The notes below the pieces were generated by a model. The model did not search any database. It was not told the origin of the DNA and saw only the letters and a list, made by a program, of their open reading frames with translations. Below are positions 31,931 to 40,688 of a stretch of 64,000 nt of DNA, piece by piece; within the stretch, counting starts at the first letter, position 1, and every line of letters starts with the position of its first letter. A program made the translations under genes and the position numbers. This DNA is from Aeromicrobium sp. (GTDB lineage: Bacteria; Actinomycetota; Actinomycetes; Propionibacteriales; Nocardioidaceae): NCBI RefSeq assembly GCF_023146395.1, contig NZ_JAGLCD010000008.1, positions 247,379 to 311,378 of the forward strand, given 5' to 3'.

Positions 31931-32647
31931 TCACACGAGGCTCCGGTCTCCTGCCAGATCCTCGATCATGGTGGCCAGGATGTCTGCCAAGCGACGCGTC
32001 CCGACTTGGACGGCATCCGGATCCGCTCCGCGCCCGCGGAGGTCGTCCAGCCCTAGAGGTCGACCGACGTCGATCGTGACCACGGGACGCTTGAGAAGCC
32101 GCGGACGACGGCTGTACGCCGGGAGGATTTCCTGGGCTCCGATCTGCGCCACCGGGATGAGTGGAAAACCTGACTCCAGCGCAAGTCGCACGGCTCCCGA
32201 CTTCAGCTCCATCAGACGGCCGTCACTGTTCTTGGTGATGGATCCTTCCGGGTACACGACGACAAGAGCTCCGCTGCGGAGTGCTTGCAGGGCCGCATCG
32301 AATCCCCCACGACCACGGTCGCGGTCCACCTCGACGTGGCCGGCAGCCCGGAACCACCAGCCCACAATTCCGCTGCCGAACAAGCTGCTCTTGGCCAGGA
32401 AGGCCGGCGTCCGACCCGTGGCAAGCACGGCTTCGGCGACGAGCAGCGGATCAACTTCCGAGACGTGATTGACGGCGAGCAGCGCGCCTCCATGCCGCGG
32501 GATGCCGTCGAGACCTCGCCAGTCGCGGCGCCTCACGGCGATCAGAGCCGGCTTGCACACCACGAACGCCAGCCACCATGCGACGCCCCACCGCGAGCGC
32601 CCGTCTGGAGCAGCCTCATCGTCACGCGACCCCTGCAACGTTTTCAT
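31931..32647 (-). CDS. PlsC-type 1-acylglycerol-3-phosphate acyltransferase
   Basis: This 238-residue protein has the acyltransferase motifs NHVSEVDPL (the HX4D catalytic pair), FLAKSSLFGSGIVGWWFRAAGHVEVDRDRG, and VVYPEGSITKNSDGRLMELKSGAVRLAL. It transfers fatty acyl groups to lysophosphatidate or a similar acceptor at the membrane. It is the last gene of a minus-strand operon that starts at 39277 and also encodes an acyl-CoA ligase and aldehyde dehydrogenase. It could channel alkane-derived acyl chains into lipid. Confidence 0.88.
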   Translation of the reverse strand: MKTLQGSRDDEAAPDGRSRWGVAWWLAFVVCKPALIAVRRRDWRGLDGIPRHGGALLAVNHVSEVDPLLVAEAVLATGRTPAFLAKSSLFGSGIVGWWFRAAGHVEVDRDRGRGGFDAALQALRSGALVVVYPEGSITKNSDGRLMELKSGAVRLALESGFPLIPVAQIGAQEILPAYSRRPRLLKRPVVTIDVGRPLGLDDLRGRGADPDAVQVGTRRLADILATMIEDLAGDRSLV

Positions 32648-32682
32648 TGCCGCTTCTCCATGTCTACCCAGCTCACGGGTCG

Positions 32683-33258
32683 CTACCGGGACGCGGGTAC
32701 ATGCTCAAGGCGGAAGTGCCGCGGATCGACCACGACGAACGTCGCATCGGCTGAGCCCGCACGCCGACCATAGGCATCCCACGCCTCAGCACGAAGCAGC
32801 AGGCGCCGGCCCTCACGCTGAGCGACCTGCGCACGAAAGGTATAAGGCTGGTTCAGCCGGAACGGCGCCTCGTACTCGACCGTGATGCTTCGCGTCACGG
32901 CAAGCGATCCGACCGCATAGAGGGTGAAGCCGAACAGGTCGTCGAACGCCAACGCAACGGCGCCGCCGTGGACGATGCCCGGAGCACCTTCCTGCGCATG
33001 GGAGAACTGATGGACCGACTCGACCCCAGTGGCCGTGCGCATCACGCGAAGGCCCAAGCCAGCTGGGTTCTCCGGGCCGCAACCTGCGCAGTTTGAAGAG
33101 TGAGGCGGCAACAGGTCGCCGATACTCGCCGCATCCTGGCCAGCGAGGTGCGCCGACCATCGAGATATCACTCCGCCATCGCCGCTCGCCTCGTCCGTGC
33201 CGACGTGAGCTTTGCCGTCATCGTCGTCACAGGCTCCCGACATCCTCGTCATTCCCAT
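32683..33258 (-). CDS. PaaI-like hotdog thioesterase
   Basis: This 191-residue protein has an acidic, flexible N-terminus (about 1-40). A hotdog domain follows with CAGCGPENPAGLGLRV, GAPGIVHGGAVALAFDDLFGFTLY (the HGG motif with the catalytic-type Asp) and VEYEAPFRLNQPYTFRAQVAQREGRRLLLRAEAWD. Such enzymes hydrolyse acyl-CoA thioesters. Between PlsC and the acyl-CoA ligase, it may control free acid versus CoA levels. The ATG at 33258 has a GGAAA site; shorter starts are possible. Confidence 0.82.
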   Translation of the reverse strand: MGMTRMSGACDDDDGKAHVGTDEASGDGGVISRWSAHLAGQDAASIGDLLPPHSSNCAGCGPENPAGLGLRVMRTATGVESVHQFSHAQEGAPGIVHGGAVALAFDDLFGFTLYAVGSLAVTRSITVEYEAPFRLNQPYTFRAQVAQREGRRLLLRAEAWDAYGRRAGSADATFVVVDPRHFRLEHVPASR

Positions 33259-33296
33259 TTCCTTCCTGCCTGAAGTTGGCAGACCTGACGATCAGC

Positions 33297-34928
33297 TCAG
33301 ATTTCAACGACCGTCAGCTCGCCGTCCGAATGCGAGGATCGCAAACGCTTCTTGTCAAACTTACCGACTGATGTCTTCGGCACCTCGGAGACGAACGACC
33401 AGCGCTCGGGCAGCCACCACTTGGCGACCTTGCCGTCGAGGAAGTCACGCAGGTCAGCAGGCGACGGGTCGCGTCCCTCTCGGACCACGACCACTGCGAG
33501 AGGGCGTTCCTGCCACTTCTCGTCTGGCACCCCGATCACCGTCACCTCGAGCACGTCCGGGTGGCCCGCGAGCAACAGCTCGAGCTCGACAGATGAGATC
33601 CACTCGCCACCGGACTTGATGACATCCTTTGTGCGGTCCGTCAGGGTTACGAAGCTCCGTTCGTCCACCCTGCCCACGTCGCCGGTGCGCAGCCACCCGT
33701 CCTCGAACTTGTCCGTGTCCTCATCCTCACCGAAGTAGGATCCGGTGATCCATGGGCCTCGCACCTGCAGCTCGCCGACGCTTGCCCCGTCGTGCGGCAG
33801 CACATTGCCACCATCGTCGACGATCCTGAGTTCCACCCCGGCGACCGGTCGACCTTGCGTGGCTCGAAGGCGCCATTGCTCGTCAACGTCGAGCGATGCC
33901 GAAGGGCGAGCGATGGAGGCCAGCGGCGAGGTCTCGGTCATACCCCACGCCTGGACGACGTGGATGCCGTACTTCTCTTGGAAAGCCTTCATCAGATGGA
34001 GCGGAACCGCGGACCCGCCGCAGGCAACCAGGTTCAGTGAGGTGACGTCGTAGCTCGCGTGTGTTTCCAAAAAGTGGAGGACGTCGTTCCAGATGGTCGG
34101 GACTGCCCCGGCGATGGTGGGCTTCTCGCCGTCGATAAGCCGGACCAACGGTTCGGCTTGGAGGAATCGCTCAGGCATCAGCAGGTCTGCGCCCGCCAGG
34201 AAGGCGGCATAGACCAGACCCCAGGCATTGGCGTGGAACATCGGAACGATCGCCAGGACCCGATCGTCGCTGCTGACCCGAAGCCCGTCGGCTGCGCAGG
34301 CGGCCATGGAGTGCAAGTAGGTCGAACGGTGACTGTAGGCGACACCCTTGGGGTTACCCGTTGTCCCAGACGTGTAGCACATTGCGGCCGCAGACTGCTC
34401 ATCGAGGTCCGGCCAGTCGAATGTCTCCGGTTGATCTGCGATGAATTCCTCGTAGCCGACGACAGCGAGACCGTCGCGACGTAGCGGCGCAAGATCGACA
34501 TCGCCGGTCACAATCACGGTGTGAACGCTGCTCAACTGCGGCAGCACCGGTGCCAGCAACGGGACGACACTCCCGTCAACGATCACGACCCGGTCCTCCG
34601 CGTGGTTGCCGATGTAGACGATCTGCTCCGGCGTGAGCCGGAGATTCAAGGTGTGCAGGACTGCACCCATGGAGGGCACCGCGCAGTAGGCCTCCACATG
34701 CTCCTGGTTATTCCACATGAAAGTCGCGACACGCTCGTCACCCGTGACGCCCGAACCCCTCAGGGCGTTGGCCAACTGCGCTGCCCGGCGTCCGATCTCT
34801 GCGAAGGTGCCGGTCTTCACGCTTCCATCGGGCTGCAAGGTCCGCACAGTCGCCGAGCCGTGCACCGTCGAGCCGTGTCTCATGATCGCCGCGGTGGTCA
34901 ACGGGACATTCATCATCGTGCTTTTCAT
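33297..34928 (-). CDS. Long/medium-chain fatty acid-CoA ligase
   Basis: This 543-residue adenylate-forming enzyme has the AMP motif MCYTSGTTGNPKGVAYSHRS, the A5 region QAWGMTETSP, A7-A8 WLRTGDVGRVDERSFVTLTDRTKDVIKSGGEWISSVELE, and the terminal KTSVGKFDKKRLR with the catalytic Lys. It activates fatty acids as acyl-AMP then acyl-CoA. The ATG at 34928 follows GAGGAGATCTG, so the upstream 18 codons are excluded. In this operon it would activate acids produced by CYP153, SDR and aldehyde dehydrogenase action. Confidence 0.9.
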   Translation of the reverse strand: MKSTMMNVPLTTAAIMRHGSTVHGSATVRTLQPDGSVKTGTFAEIGRRAAQLANALRGSGVTGDERVATFMWNNQEHVEAYCAVPSMGAVLHTLNLRLTPEQIVYIGNHAEDRVVIVDGSVVPLLAPVLPQLSSVHTVIVTGDVDLAPLRRDGLAVVGYEEFIADQPETFDWPDLDEQSAAAMCYTSGTTGNPKGVAYSHRSTYLHSMAACAADGLRVSSDDRVLAIVPMFHANAWGLVYAAFLAGADLLMPERFLQAEPLVRLIDGEKPTIAGAVPTIWNDVLHFLETHASYDVTSLNLVACGGSAVPLHLMKAFQEKYGIHVVQAWGMTETSPLASIARPSASLDVDEQWRLRATQGRPVAGVELRIVDDGGNVLPHDGASVGELQVRGPWITGSYFGEDEDTDKFEDGWLRTGDVGRVDERSFVTLTDRTKDVIKSGGEWISSVELELLLAGHPDVLEVTVIGVPDEKWQERPLAVVVVREGRDPSPADLRDFLDGKVAKWWLPERWSFVSEVPKTSVGKFDKKRLRSSHSDGELTVVEI

Positions 34929-35003
34929 CAGATCTCCTCGGTGTACTTCAAGGTCAGTGGACGGCAATGCTGGGATTAACATGCCCCGCGCTACGTGGGG
35001 AGG

Positions 35004-36071
35004 TCAGCGACCCTCGACCGTCAGGGAGGTCGCGGCGGACTCAAGGGCGTCGACCACGTCCGACTCCAGCTGAGGCAGGACGCTGGCCGCCAGGGCGACC
35101 GCCTCCGCCCGCGCCTGTACGTCGACATCGCGCTGGACACCGGCGCGAGCGGTCTGCGTCCACGCCTGCGCGCACCGGAGGGCGACCTTGGCCAGATCGG
35201 CGGTTGCCGCGTCTCCGGTCAAGCGAGCGACGTCCTCGCAACCGTCGGCGAGTAGCCGACGGAACAACCCACCGCCGGTGCCCGCCTTTTCGATGAAGGC
35301 GCTCAGGCTGAAGAGGAGAACCTCAGACTCGTGCGCAGCAAGGTCGGACCACGTCTCAGTGTCAGAGGCAAGCAGCCTCACGCCCTCCAGACCTTCAGCC
35401 CCGCTGGTCGCCGACGTGAGATCGACGATCCCCGGTCCTGTTGGATTGCGCATCCTGGTCGCGGACTGTTTGAAGGCTTCTGCCGCGACGCCCGAGATGT
35501 TCGGCAACGATTCGGGCCAGGAGATCCGATAGGTGCAATGGCGTGTCGGCTCCGGGAAAGATGTCGACGACCGGGCTCGCGCCAGGGCGTCGAGCGGGAC
35601 CTCTTGGACATCGGCTCGATCGTTGTCCACGACGTAGGCCACACCCTCGCTCTCGTCGTATCCGACCACCACAATGTCGTGGCGGCTCATCTGCAACTTG
35701 ACCCGCAGGTACGGCAGTTCGGCGATGTCCCCCCACACCAAACTGGGACGTCCCGCGTCCACCTCGTCTCGGACCCATGACCACCCTTCGGCAGGATCGT
35801 CAGTGGTGAGTACCTGCACATCTCCCCCCAAACGCACCGGGAGATCGACTTCGAAGTCCGAGCCTCGACCGACGAGGTAGATCGGGGGCGCCAAGCCATC
35901 CGATTGGACGTACGAGAGGCCTAGTGCACCACCGAGGGCGAAGACAAGGCCCTCACGAGGCGGGCCATCCCATCCAAGACCACTCCAGTGCAGCAGGTCG
36001 CGCAAGGCGCCGGAGCCGCAATGCCCGCCCATCTGATGGGGATACTCCCGGATGAGGCTCGCGTTCGGCAT
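35004..36071 (-). CDS. BtrH-N / DUF4872-type papain-like acyltransferase
   Basis: This 355-residue protein opens HQMGGHCGSGALRDLLHW, with Cys18 as the likely nucleophile of a BtrH_N-type papain-like domain. A later His/Asp pair is seen in SRHDIVVVGYDESEGVAYVVDNDRAD (about 130-155). The C-terminal helical half resembles DUF4872. BtrH transfers an acyl group from a carrier protein onto an amine in butirosin synthesis. Most homologues are uncharacterised. Its position between an acyl-CoA ligase and an SDR suggests acyl transfer or hydrolysis in lipid metabolism, which is inference. Confidence 0.7.
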   Translation of the reverse strand: MPNASLIREYPHQMGGHCGSGALRDLLHWSGLGWDGPPREGLVFALGGALGLSYVQSDGLAPPIYLVGRGSDFEVDLPVRLGGDVQVLTTDDPAEGWSWVRDEVDAGRPSLVWGDIAELPYLRVKLQMSRHDIVVVGYDESEGVAYVVDNDRADVQEVPLDALARARSSTSFPEPTRHCTYRISWPESLPNISGVAAEAFKQSATRMRNPTGPGIVDLTSATSGAEGLEGVRLLASDTETWSDLAAHESEVLLFSLSAFIEKAGTGGGLFRRLLADGCEDVARLTGDAATADLAKVALRCAQAWTQTARAGVQRDVDVQARAEAVALAASVLPQLESDVVDALESAATSLTVEGR

Positions 36072-36119
36072 GTGAAGTCCTTTACAGGTAGCTGGGTCGG
36101 AATACTTAGGAGTAGCTGG

Positions 36120-36956
36120 TCAGTTGTCGCGGATGCGATTCAGATAGGCCTGCCGAGCTGCCGTGTCGACATCTTCGAGGAACACCGAGTCCGCGCCTAG
36201 AGCGGAGCCAAGACCGGTAGAGAGCCGCGTCGGAACGAACTTCATAGCCGCGATGACGCCGCCGGCCAAACGGGTGACCCTCACAAAGGGACGGGGATTC
36301 TCGATCAAGTCGGCTGTGGCCCGAGCGATCTCTTCCGGCTCGGCGTTTCGCAGCCCTTTTGCCCCAGTAGTTCCGGCGACGAGCTCCGTGTTGGTGAACG
36401 TCGGCCGGACGGTGGACAGCTGGATGCCGGACTTGCGGTACTCCTGTCGGGCTGCCTCGGTGAAACCGATGACCGCGAACTTTGTGGCGCAGTACGTCGC
36501 CAGACCGGGAACGGCAAGCTCGCCAGCCAGCGATGCCGTGTTGATGATGTGCCCGGCACGCCTCGGCAGCATCCGTTGAAGGGCAAGCTTGCTCCCGAAG
36601 ATGACCCCGAGGATGTTGATCTCCACCTGGCGTCGGGTCACCGCGTCCTCTTCCTGGTGCGCGGCGCCGGTGGGCATAATTCCGGCATTGTTGATCAACA
36701 CGTCGAGGGGACCGAGCTCGGCTTCAACCAGATCGAGGAACGCAAGGAACGACTCGGGGTCCGTCACATCGAGCCGCGTCACGACGTCCACACCGAGCTC
36801 AGCGGCGGTGTCCTTGGCGCGGACTTCATCGATGTCGCCGATGGCGACCCGGTGGCCCCGCCGGATCAGTGCCTTGGCGGTTTCATAACCGATGCCCCGG
36901 GCACCGCCGGTGATAGCCACGGTCTTCGCCGAGGCACCTGCACTCTTCGTCGTCAC
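36120..36956 (-). CDS. Short-chain dehydrogenase/reductase
   Basis: This 278-residue SDR has the cofactor motif AITGGARGIGYETAKALI with D37-region (IGDID, an NAD preference), the structural NNAGIMPTG, and the catalytic Ser in NTASLAGELAVPGLATYCATKFAV (S-Y-x3-K). It oxidises or reduces an alcohol/ketone. The operon suggests fatty alcohols from alkane hydroxylation. The GTG start overlaps the aldehyde dehydrogenase stop (GTGA), with AAGGAG upstream. The C-terminal extension lacks the glyoxylate-type motifs of other SDR subfamilies. Confidence 0.87.
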   Translation of the reverse strand: MTTKSAGASAKTVAITGGARGIGYETAKALIRRGHRVAIGDIDEVRAKDTAAELGVDVVTRLDVTDPESFLAFLDLVEAELGPLDVLINNAGIMPTGAAHQEEDAVTRRQVEINILGVIFGSKLALQRMLPRRAGHIINTASLAGELAVPGLATYCATKFAVIGFTEAARQEYRKSGIQLSTVRPTFTNTELVAGTTGAKGLRNAEPEEIARATADLIENPRPFVRVTRLAGGVIAAMKFVPTRLSTGLGSALGADSVFLEDVDTAARQAYLNRIRDN

Positions 36957-38479
36957 TTGCACTTCTCCTTGCTGAGGCCGAGACGTTGCCGCAGTCCGCG
37001 ACCGGCGACCGCGCGCAACACTGTTCCGGCGATGGCCGTACGTCGGGAGGTGTACGGGTACCACGTGAGCTCTCGTGCCAGAACCGGGATCCTTGGCTGG
37101 GTCAGCGCTTGGACCCGGCAGTACTTTCGCATCCCGTAGGCACCGCCGAGACGCGCTCCTATGCCTGAGACCTTCCAGCCACTATGCGGCAGCGCGCTGG
37201 CGAACAGGTTGCTGAAGACATCGTTGATGTTGACGGCACCCGCCTCAAGCCGGCGCGCGATGCGCTGCGCACGAGCATGGTCACGGGTCCAGACGGTTGC
37301 GGACAGACCGTAGACCGAGTCATTGGCCAAGCGCACGGCCTCGTCCTCGTCGGCCACACGCATGACAGGGATGGTTGGGCCGAACGTCTCTTCGGTCATG
37401 CAGGCCATCTCATGGGTGACATCGACCAGCACGGTCGGCGCGTAGTAGTTCCCTGAGGCACCCCGAGTACCTCCGGCGGCAACCCGAGCGCCAGCGGCCA
37501 CGGCCTCCGTCACGTGGCGATCAGCGATGTCAACCTGCCTCGTCGTGACCATCGCCCCGACATCGTCACCGGCTGCAGCGCCCTGAGTCAGAGACTGCAC
37601 TCGCTTGATCAGCCGTTCGACGAACTCGTCGTAGATGTCCGCGACTACGTAGACGCGCTCGACAGAGATGCAGACCTGGCCAGCATTGAACAGTCCTCCC
37701 CAAGCGATGCCTTCCACGGCGCGCGCAAGATCAGCGTCCTCCAGCACGATCGCCGGGTCCTTGCCGCCCAGCTCGAGGCTCACCGGCTTCAGGAGCTCAG
37801 CACAGCGGACGGCGACCGCCCGACCTGTGGCTGTCGAACCGGTAAACTGCACGTAATCAACGGCGTCCACCACCGCAGCTCCGGTGGCGCCACTCCCAAC
37901 TACGTGAGCCAGGACCGGAGGAGCGCCGATTTCGGTCCACCCCTCGACGACACGCGCACACGTCAACGGGGTTTCCTCCGAGGACTTCGCGAGGACGGCA
38001 CACCCGGCAGCCAGAGCTGGTGCTGCATCCATGAGGAAAAGAGTGATCGGAAAGTTCCACGGCGTGATGAGTCCGACAACGGGGTAGGGGTGATAGGACG
38101 TGGACAAGCGCTTCGGCAGGCTCAGCAGCCCTGCCGACTTGATCTTCTCGTCTGCGAGAAACTCTTCCGCGTGGTCGGCGTAGTAGGTGATGAACTCGCA
38201 AGACACCGTGGTTTCGACAAGTGCATCGGGGCGCACCTTGCCCGTCTCCGCCTGTAGCAGGTCCGTGAGCTCTTCGGTGTGCGCCAGAATCCAGTCCCGC
38301 CAAAGGCGCATCCACCTCGCCCGGTCTCGCGGGTCGGTGTCGCACCAAGCAACCTGAGCATCGCGAAGACCCGCCGCAACCTTGTCCACGGACTCGCGAT
38401 CATCCCCGGGGAGCGATGCAATCAACTGACCGTCGATGGGGTTGAGAACCTGCAGTGCGTGGGCGGTGGTCGTGCTCAT
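36953..38479 (-). CDS. NAD(P)-dependent aldehyde dehydrogenase
   Basis: This 508-residue enzyme has the ALDH cofactor fold (ITPWNFPITLFLMDAAPALAAGC, FTGSTATGRAVA), catalytic Glu in SLELGGKDP, and catalytic Cys in NAGQVCISVERVYV. A terminal proofing motif EETFGPTIPVM follows. The C-terminal 45 residues beyond GMRKYCRVQ form a longer, basic tail, as in fatty/succinic semialdehyde-type ALDHs with membrane contact. It probably oxidises fatty aldehydes to acids between the SDR and the acyl-CoA ligase. Confidence 0.9.
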   Translation of the reverse strand: MSTTTAHALQVLNPIDGQLIASLPGDDRESVDKVAAGLRDAQVAWCDTDPRDRARWMRLWRDWILAHTEELTDLLQAETGKVRPDALVETTVSCEFITYYADHAEEFLADEKIKSAGLLSLPKRLSTSYHPYPVVGLITPWNFPITLFLMDAAPALAAGCAVLAKSSEETPLTCARVVEGWTEIGAPPVLAHVVGSGATGAAVVDAVDYVQFTGSTATGRAVAVRCAELLKPVSLELGGKDPAIVLEDADLARAVEGIAWGGLFNAGQVCISVERVYVVADIYDEFVERLIKRVQSLTQGAAAGDDVGAMVTTRQVDIADRHVTEAVAAGARVAAGGTRGASGNYYAPTVLVDVTHEMACMTEETFGPTIPVMRVADEDEAVRLANDSVYGLSATVWTRDHARAQRIARRLEAGAVNINDVFSNLFASALPHSGWKVSGIGARLGGAYGMRKYCRVQALTQPRIPVLARELTWYPYTSRRTAIAGTVLRAVAGRGLRQRLGLSKEKCK

Positions 38480-38551
38480 GGGGCCTCCAAGGCCTTGTCG
38501 GACCAGCGGGAACCTGTAAGGGCTGGGGGCAGGTTCGGGGTGCGGTCGTGG

Positions 38552-39277
38552 TCATCGGCGATCCGCCGGCGAGTCGAGCGGACGAGAGCTGCCACCGGAG
38601 GATGCGCTGGTGGCAGGAGCTTCAGTGAACTCATCCGCGACTGGCGCCGCGGAGGCGACCATCAGCGACCCATAGGAACGCCGAAGCTCCGTCAGGATCT
38701 CGGCTAGCGGCAAGTCGTCGAAGACACCACGGTCCCGGACGTACTCCATGTGCTGAGTTCCGTCAGCGGTGAAGGCGTGCATCAGCGCGTCGTGCTCGCC
38801 ATCGAACTCGACCGGGGGAACGCCGAATCGAGCACACAGCTCGGAGTTGAACGCGGGCGTCGCCTTCACCCATTTACCGTCGATGAAGAGCGAGCTGTAG
38901 CCGTGGTAGACGAACAAGTCCGACCCGCTCATGAGGCTGCGCAGTGAATCAGTCTGCAAATGATTACGGACGTCGGCGAAGCCGAGCCGAGCCGGGATCC
39001 CGGCGGACCGGCACACCGCAGTCAGCAGCACCGCCTTGGGAACGCAGTAGGCACGCCCCGCTTCTAGGACGAAGCTCGCTCGGTAGTGAGCAGGGTCTTC
39101 CGACGCCGAGTAGGGGTCGTACCAAATCTGATCGCGGACCGCCGTGAACAAACGAGCCGACCTCTCTCGATCGGTGCTCGCACTACCAACTGCCACTGCC
39201 GTGAACTCGCGGACAGCCTCGTGCTCGATGTCGAGAAACTCCGTGGCTCCAAGGAAAGCTTCCGGCGACTGAATCAT
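38552..39277 (-). CDS. Transglutaminase-like (papain-fold) protein
   Basis: This 241-residue protein has a transglutaminase core: a catalytic Cys in AGRAYCVPKAVLLTAVCRSAGIPARLGFADV, His in FVYHGYSSLFIDGKWVKATPAFN, and a preceding RDQIWYDPYSA helix. The third catalytic residue is unclear because the usual Asp of the DP.fn region reads TP here. Such proteins act as cysteine proteases, amidases or acyl-transfer enzymes. It is the first gene of the lipid operon. The Ser/Gly/Pro-rich tail is disordered. The ATG at 39277 is supported by a weak GGA site. Confidence 0.75.
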   Translation of the reverse strand: MIQSPEAFLGATEFLDIEHEAVREFTAVAVGSASTDRERSARLFTAVRDQIWYDPYSASEDPAHYRASFVLEAGRAYCVPKAVLLTAVCRSAGIPARLGFADVRNHLQTDSLRSLMSGSDLFVYHGYSSLFIDGKWVKATPAFNSELCARFGVPPVEFDGEHDALMHAFTADGTQHMEYVRDRGVFDDLPLAEILTELRRSYGSLMVASAAPVADEFTEAPATSASSGGSSRPLDSPADRR

Positions 39278-39798
39278 CCGAGTTCCACTTTGCTCTGCGA
39301 CACGGCAGCACGGACCATCGAGCGCCCAACCCGATCCAGGTCGTCGCCACCTACGTCGTGTCGACGAACAGGCACGACGCCGACCTTCAACTCCGACGAG
39401 AGGCTCGTCACCGGATGTCCTTTCGCCGCAATCCCAATCGACGTCGTTTGCTCCCCGAAGGTCGTACCTTCGAGAGGACGAGCAGCGCCGACATGACTTG
39501 AGTTCTGACGGTGACGACACCCAACCGACCGGGCAGCACCACGCCCTCGCCATGCTGTGACATTTCTTCATTTTTGTCAACGCAGCAACAGAGCCTCGCT
39601 TCTGTCCCCCTGTGGCGTTCGCCCGCGCCAGCAGTTCCCACCTCGACCGCGAATTAGACACCGACGGCTCACGCCCCCTCGCCGCACCCCGTCAGCACGT
39701 TAGAGCCACACCACTCTCCCGAGTCCAGCCCGGCCATCCCTAAACCTCCATAGGGACTGCTGCACCACAGGTGACATCTTGGCCTGCCCTACGGTCTA

Positions 39799-39827
39799 CC
39801 GAAGCACCGAAGCACCGAAGCACCGAA
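39799..39827. repeat. Tandem repeat CCGAAGCA, 3.6 copies
   Basis: Three perfect 8-bp units and a partial fourth (CCGAA) lie in non-coding DNA upstream of cassette 2. Confidence 0.85.
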
Positions 39828-40094
39828 ACGCGACGCCGCTCCACAGCTCCGGAACTTTGGCGTGCTGGAGCAGCTTGAGATTCCGCAGGGCGCCCCCTCT
39901 CAGCGTTCGATGAGCGGCAGGAGAACGTCGCAGGACCTCGTTGCCCTGCTCGCGCGGCATGCAGGGGACGCCGGGACCCCGGCGCCACTCGGCGGCGGAC
40001 ACCTATTTTGAGAGTCCTGCACAAATCGAGGGCGAAGTTCTGTGCAGACTTCCCGGGAGAATCAGCCGCCGATTCCCGTTCACTGACTTAAGAC

Positions 40095-40110
40095 GTGTGG
40101 CGCACCACAC
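40095..40110. promoter_or_regulatory. Inverted repeat GTGTGG-N4-CCACAC upstream of cassette 2
   Basis: The perfect 6-bp arms are 210 bp before the ferredoxin ATG. The position would suit an operator far upstream. No equivalent is seen before cassette 1. Confidence 0.35.
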
Positions 40111-40319
40111 AGTGCGTCCCAGGCGCACGACCTTGGACGCCACCAGTCACGCGAGACCCACTCACGAAGGGACGATCCCATGGCCATGACGGTCAGGCAG
40201 CGCGGCACAAATGCACCGCAGATGTCGTGGGACCAGTCGGCCCGCATCGATCCCTTCGTGAGCGGCCGCCTCTCCAGCTGGGGCCACCGATGAATCCGCT
40301 CACCCACGAGGAAATCACC

Positions 40320-40640
40320 ATGCGACCTGTCACCTTCATCGAGCACGACGGCACCGCCCACGAAGTGGCGATCCTGGAAGGAGAGTCGCTCATGGAGATG
40401 GCTCTGGGGAGCGCCGTTCCGGGTATCGACGGCGACTGCGGCGGCGAGGCCGCGTGCGGCACCTGCCACATCATCGTCGACAGCAAGTGGATCTCGACCG
40501 TCGGCACTCGCAGCGAACAGGAGGGCCAGATGCTCGAGATGTCCCCCGAATGCGAGTCGAGCTCGCGGTTGACGTGTCAGGTCACGGCATGCGAGGCCTT
40601 GGCCGGACTGACGGTGCGCCTTCCCGAGTTCCAGATGTAG
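40320..40640 (+). CDS. 2Fe-2S ferredoxin of CYP153 cassette 2
   Basis: This 106-residue protein has C40, C46, C49 and C86 exactly as in the cassette 1 ferredoxin and the same PGIDGDCGGEAACGTCH loop, but diverges in surface segments (SKWISTVGTRSEQEG). It delivers electrons to the P450 that begins 49 bp downstream. GAGGAA precedes the ATG at 40320. The longer upstream frame from 40095 lacks ferredoxin-like sequence and is rejected. Confidence 0.92.
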   Translation: MRPVTFIEHDGTAHEVAILEGESLMEMALGSAVPGIDGDCGGEAACGTCHIIVDSKWISTVGTRSEQEGQMLEMSPECESSSRLTCQVTACEALAGLTVRLPEFQM

Positions 40641-40688
40641 TCCACCACTTCTTCCTCCAACTCCTACGACAGGCGGTCGATCAAACTC

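Larger units (their letters stand above)
39278..40319. other. 1-kb intergenic region between the lipid operon and CYP153 cassette 2
   Basis: No frame with protein-like composition was seen on either strand. It contains an AT-rich patch (about 39560-39580), a CCGAAGCA tandem repeat (39799-39827) and an inverted repeat (40095-40110). Promoters of the divergent operons must lie here, but no clear -35/-10 pair was identified. Confidence 0.6.
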
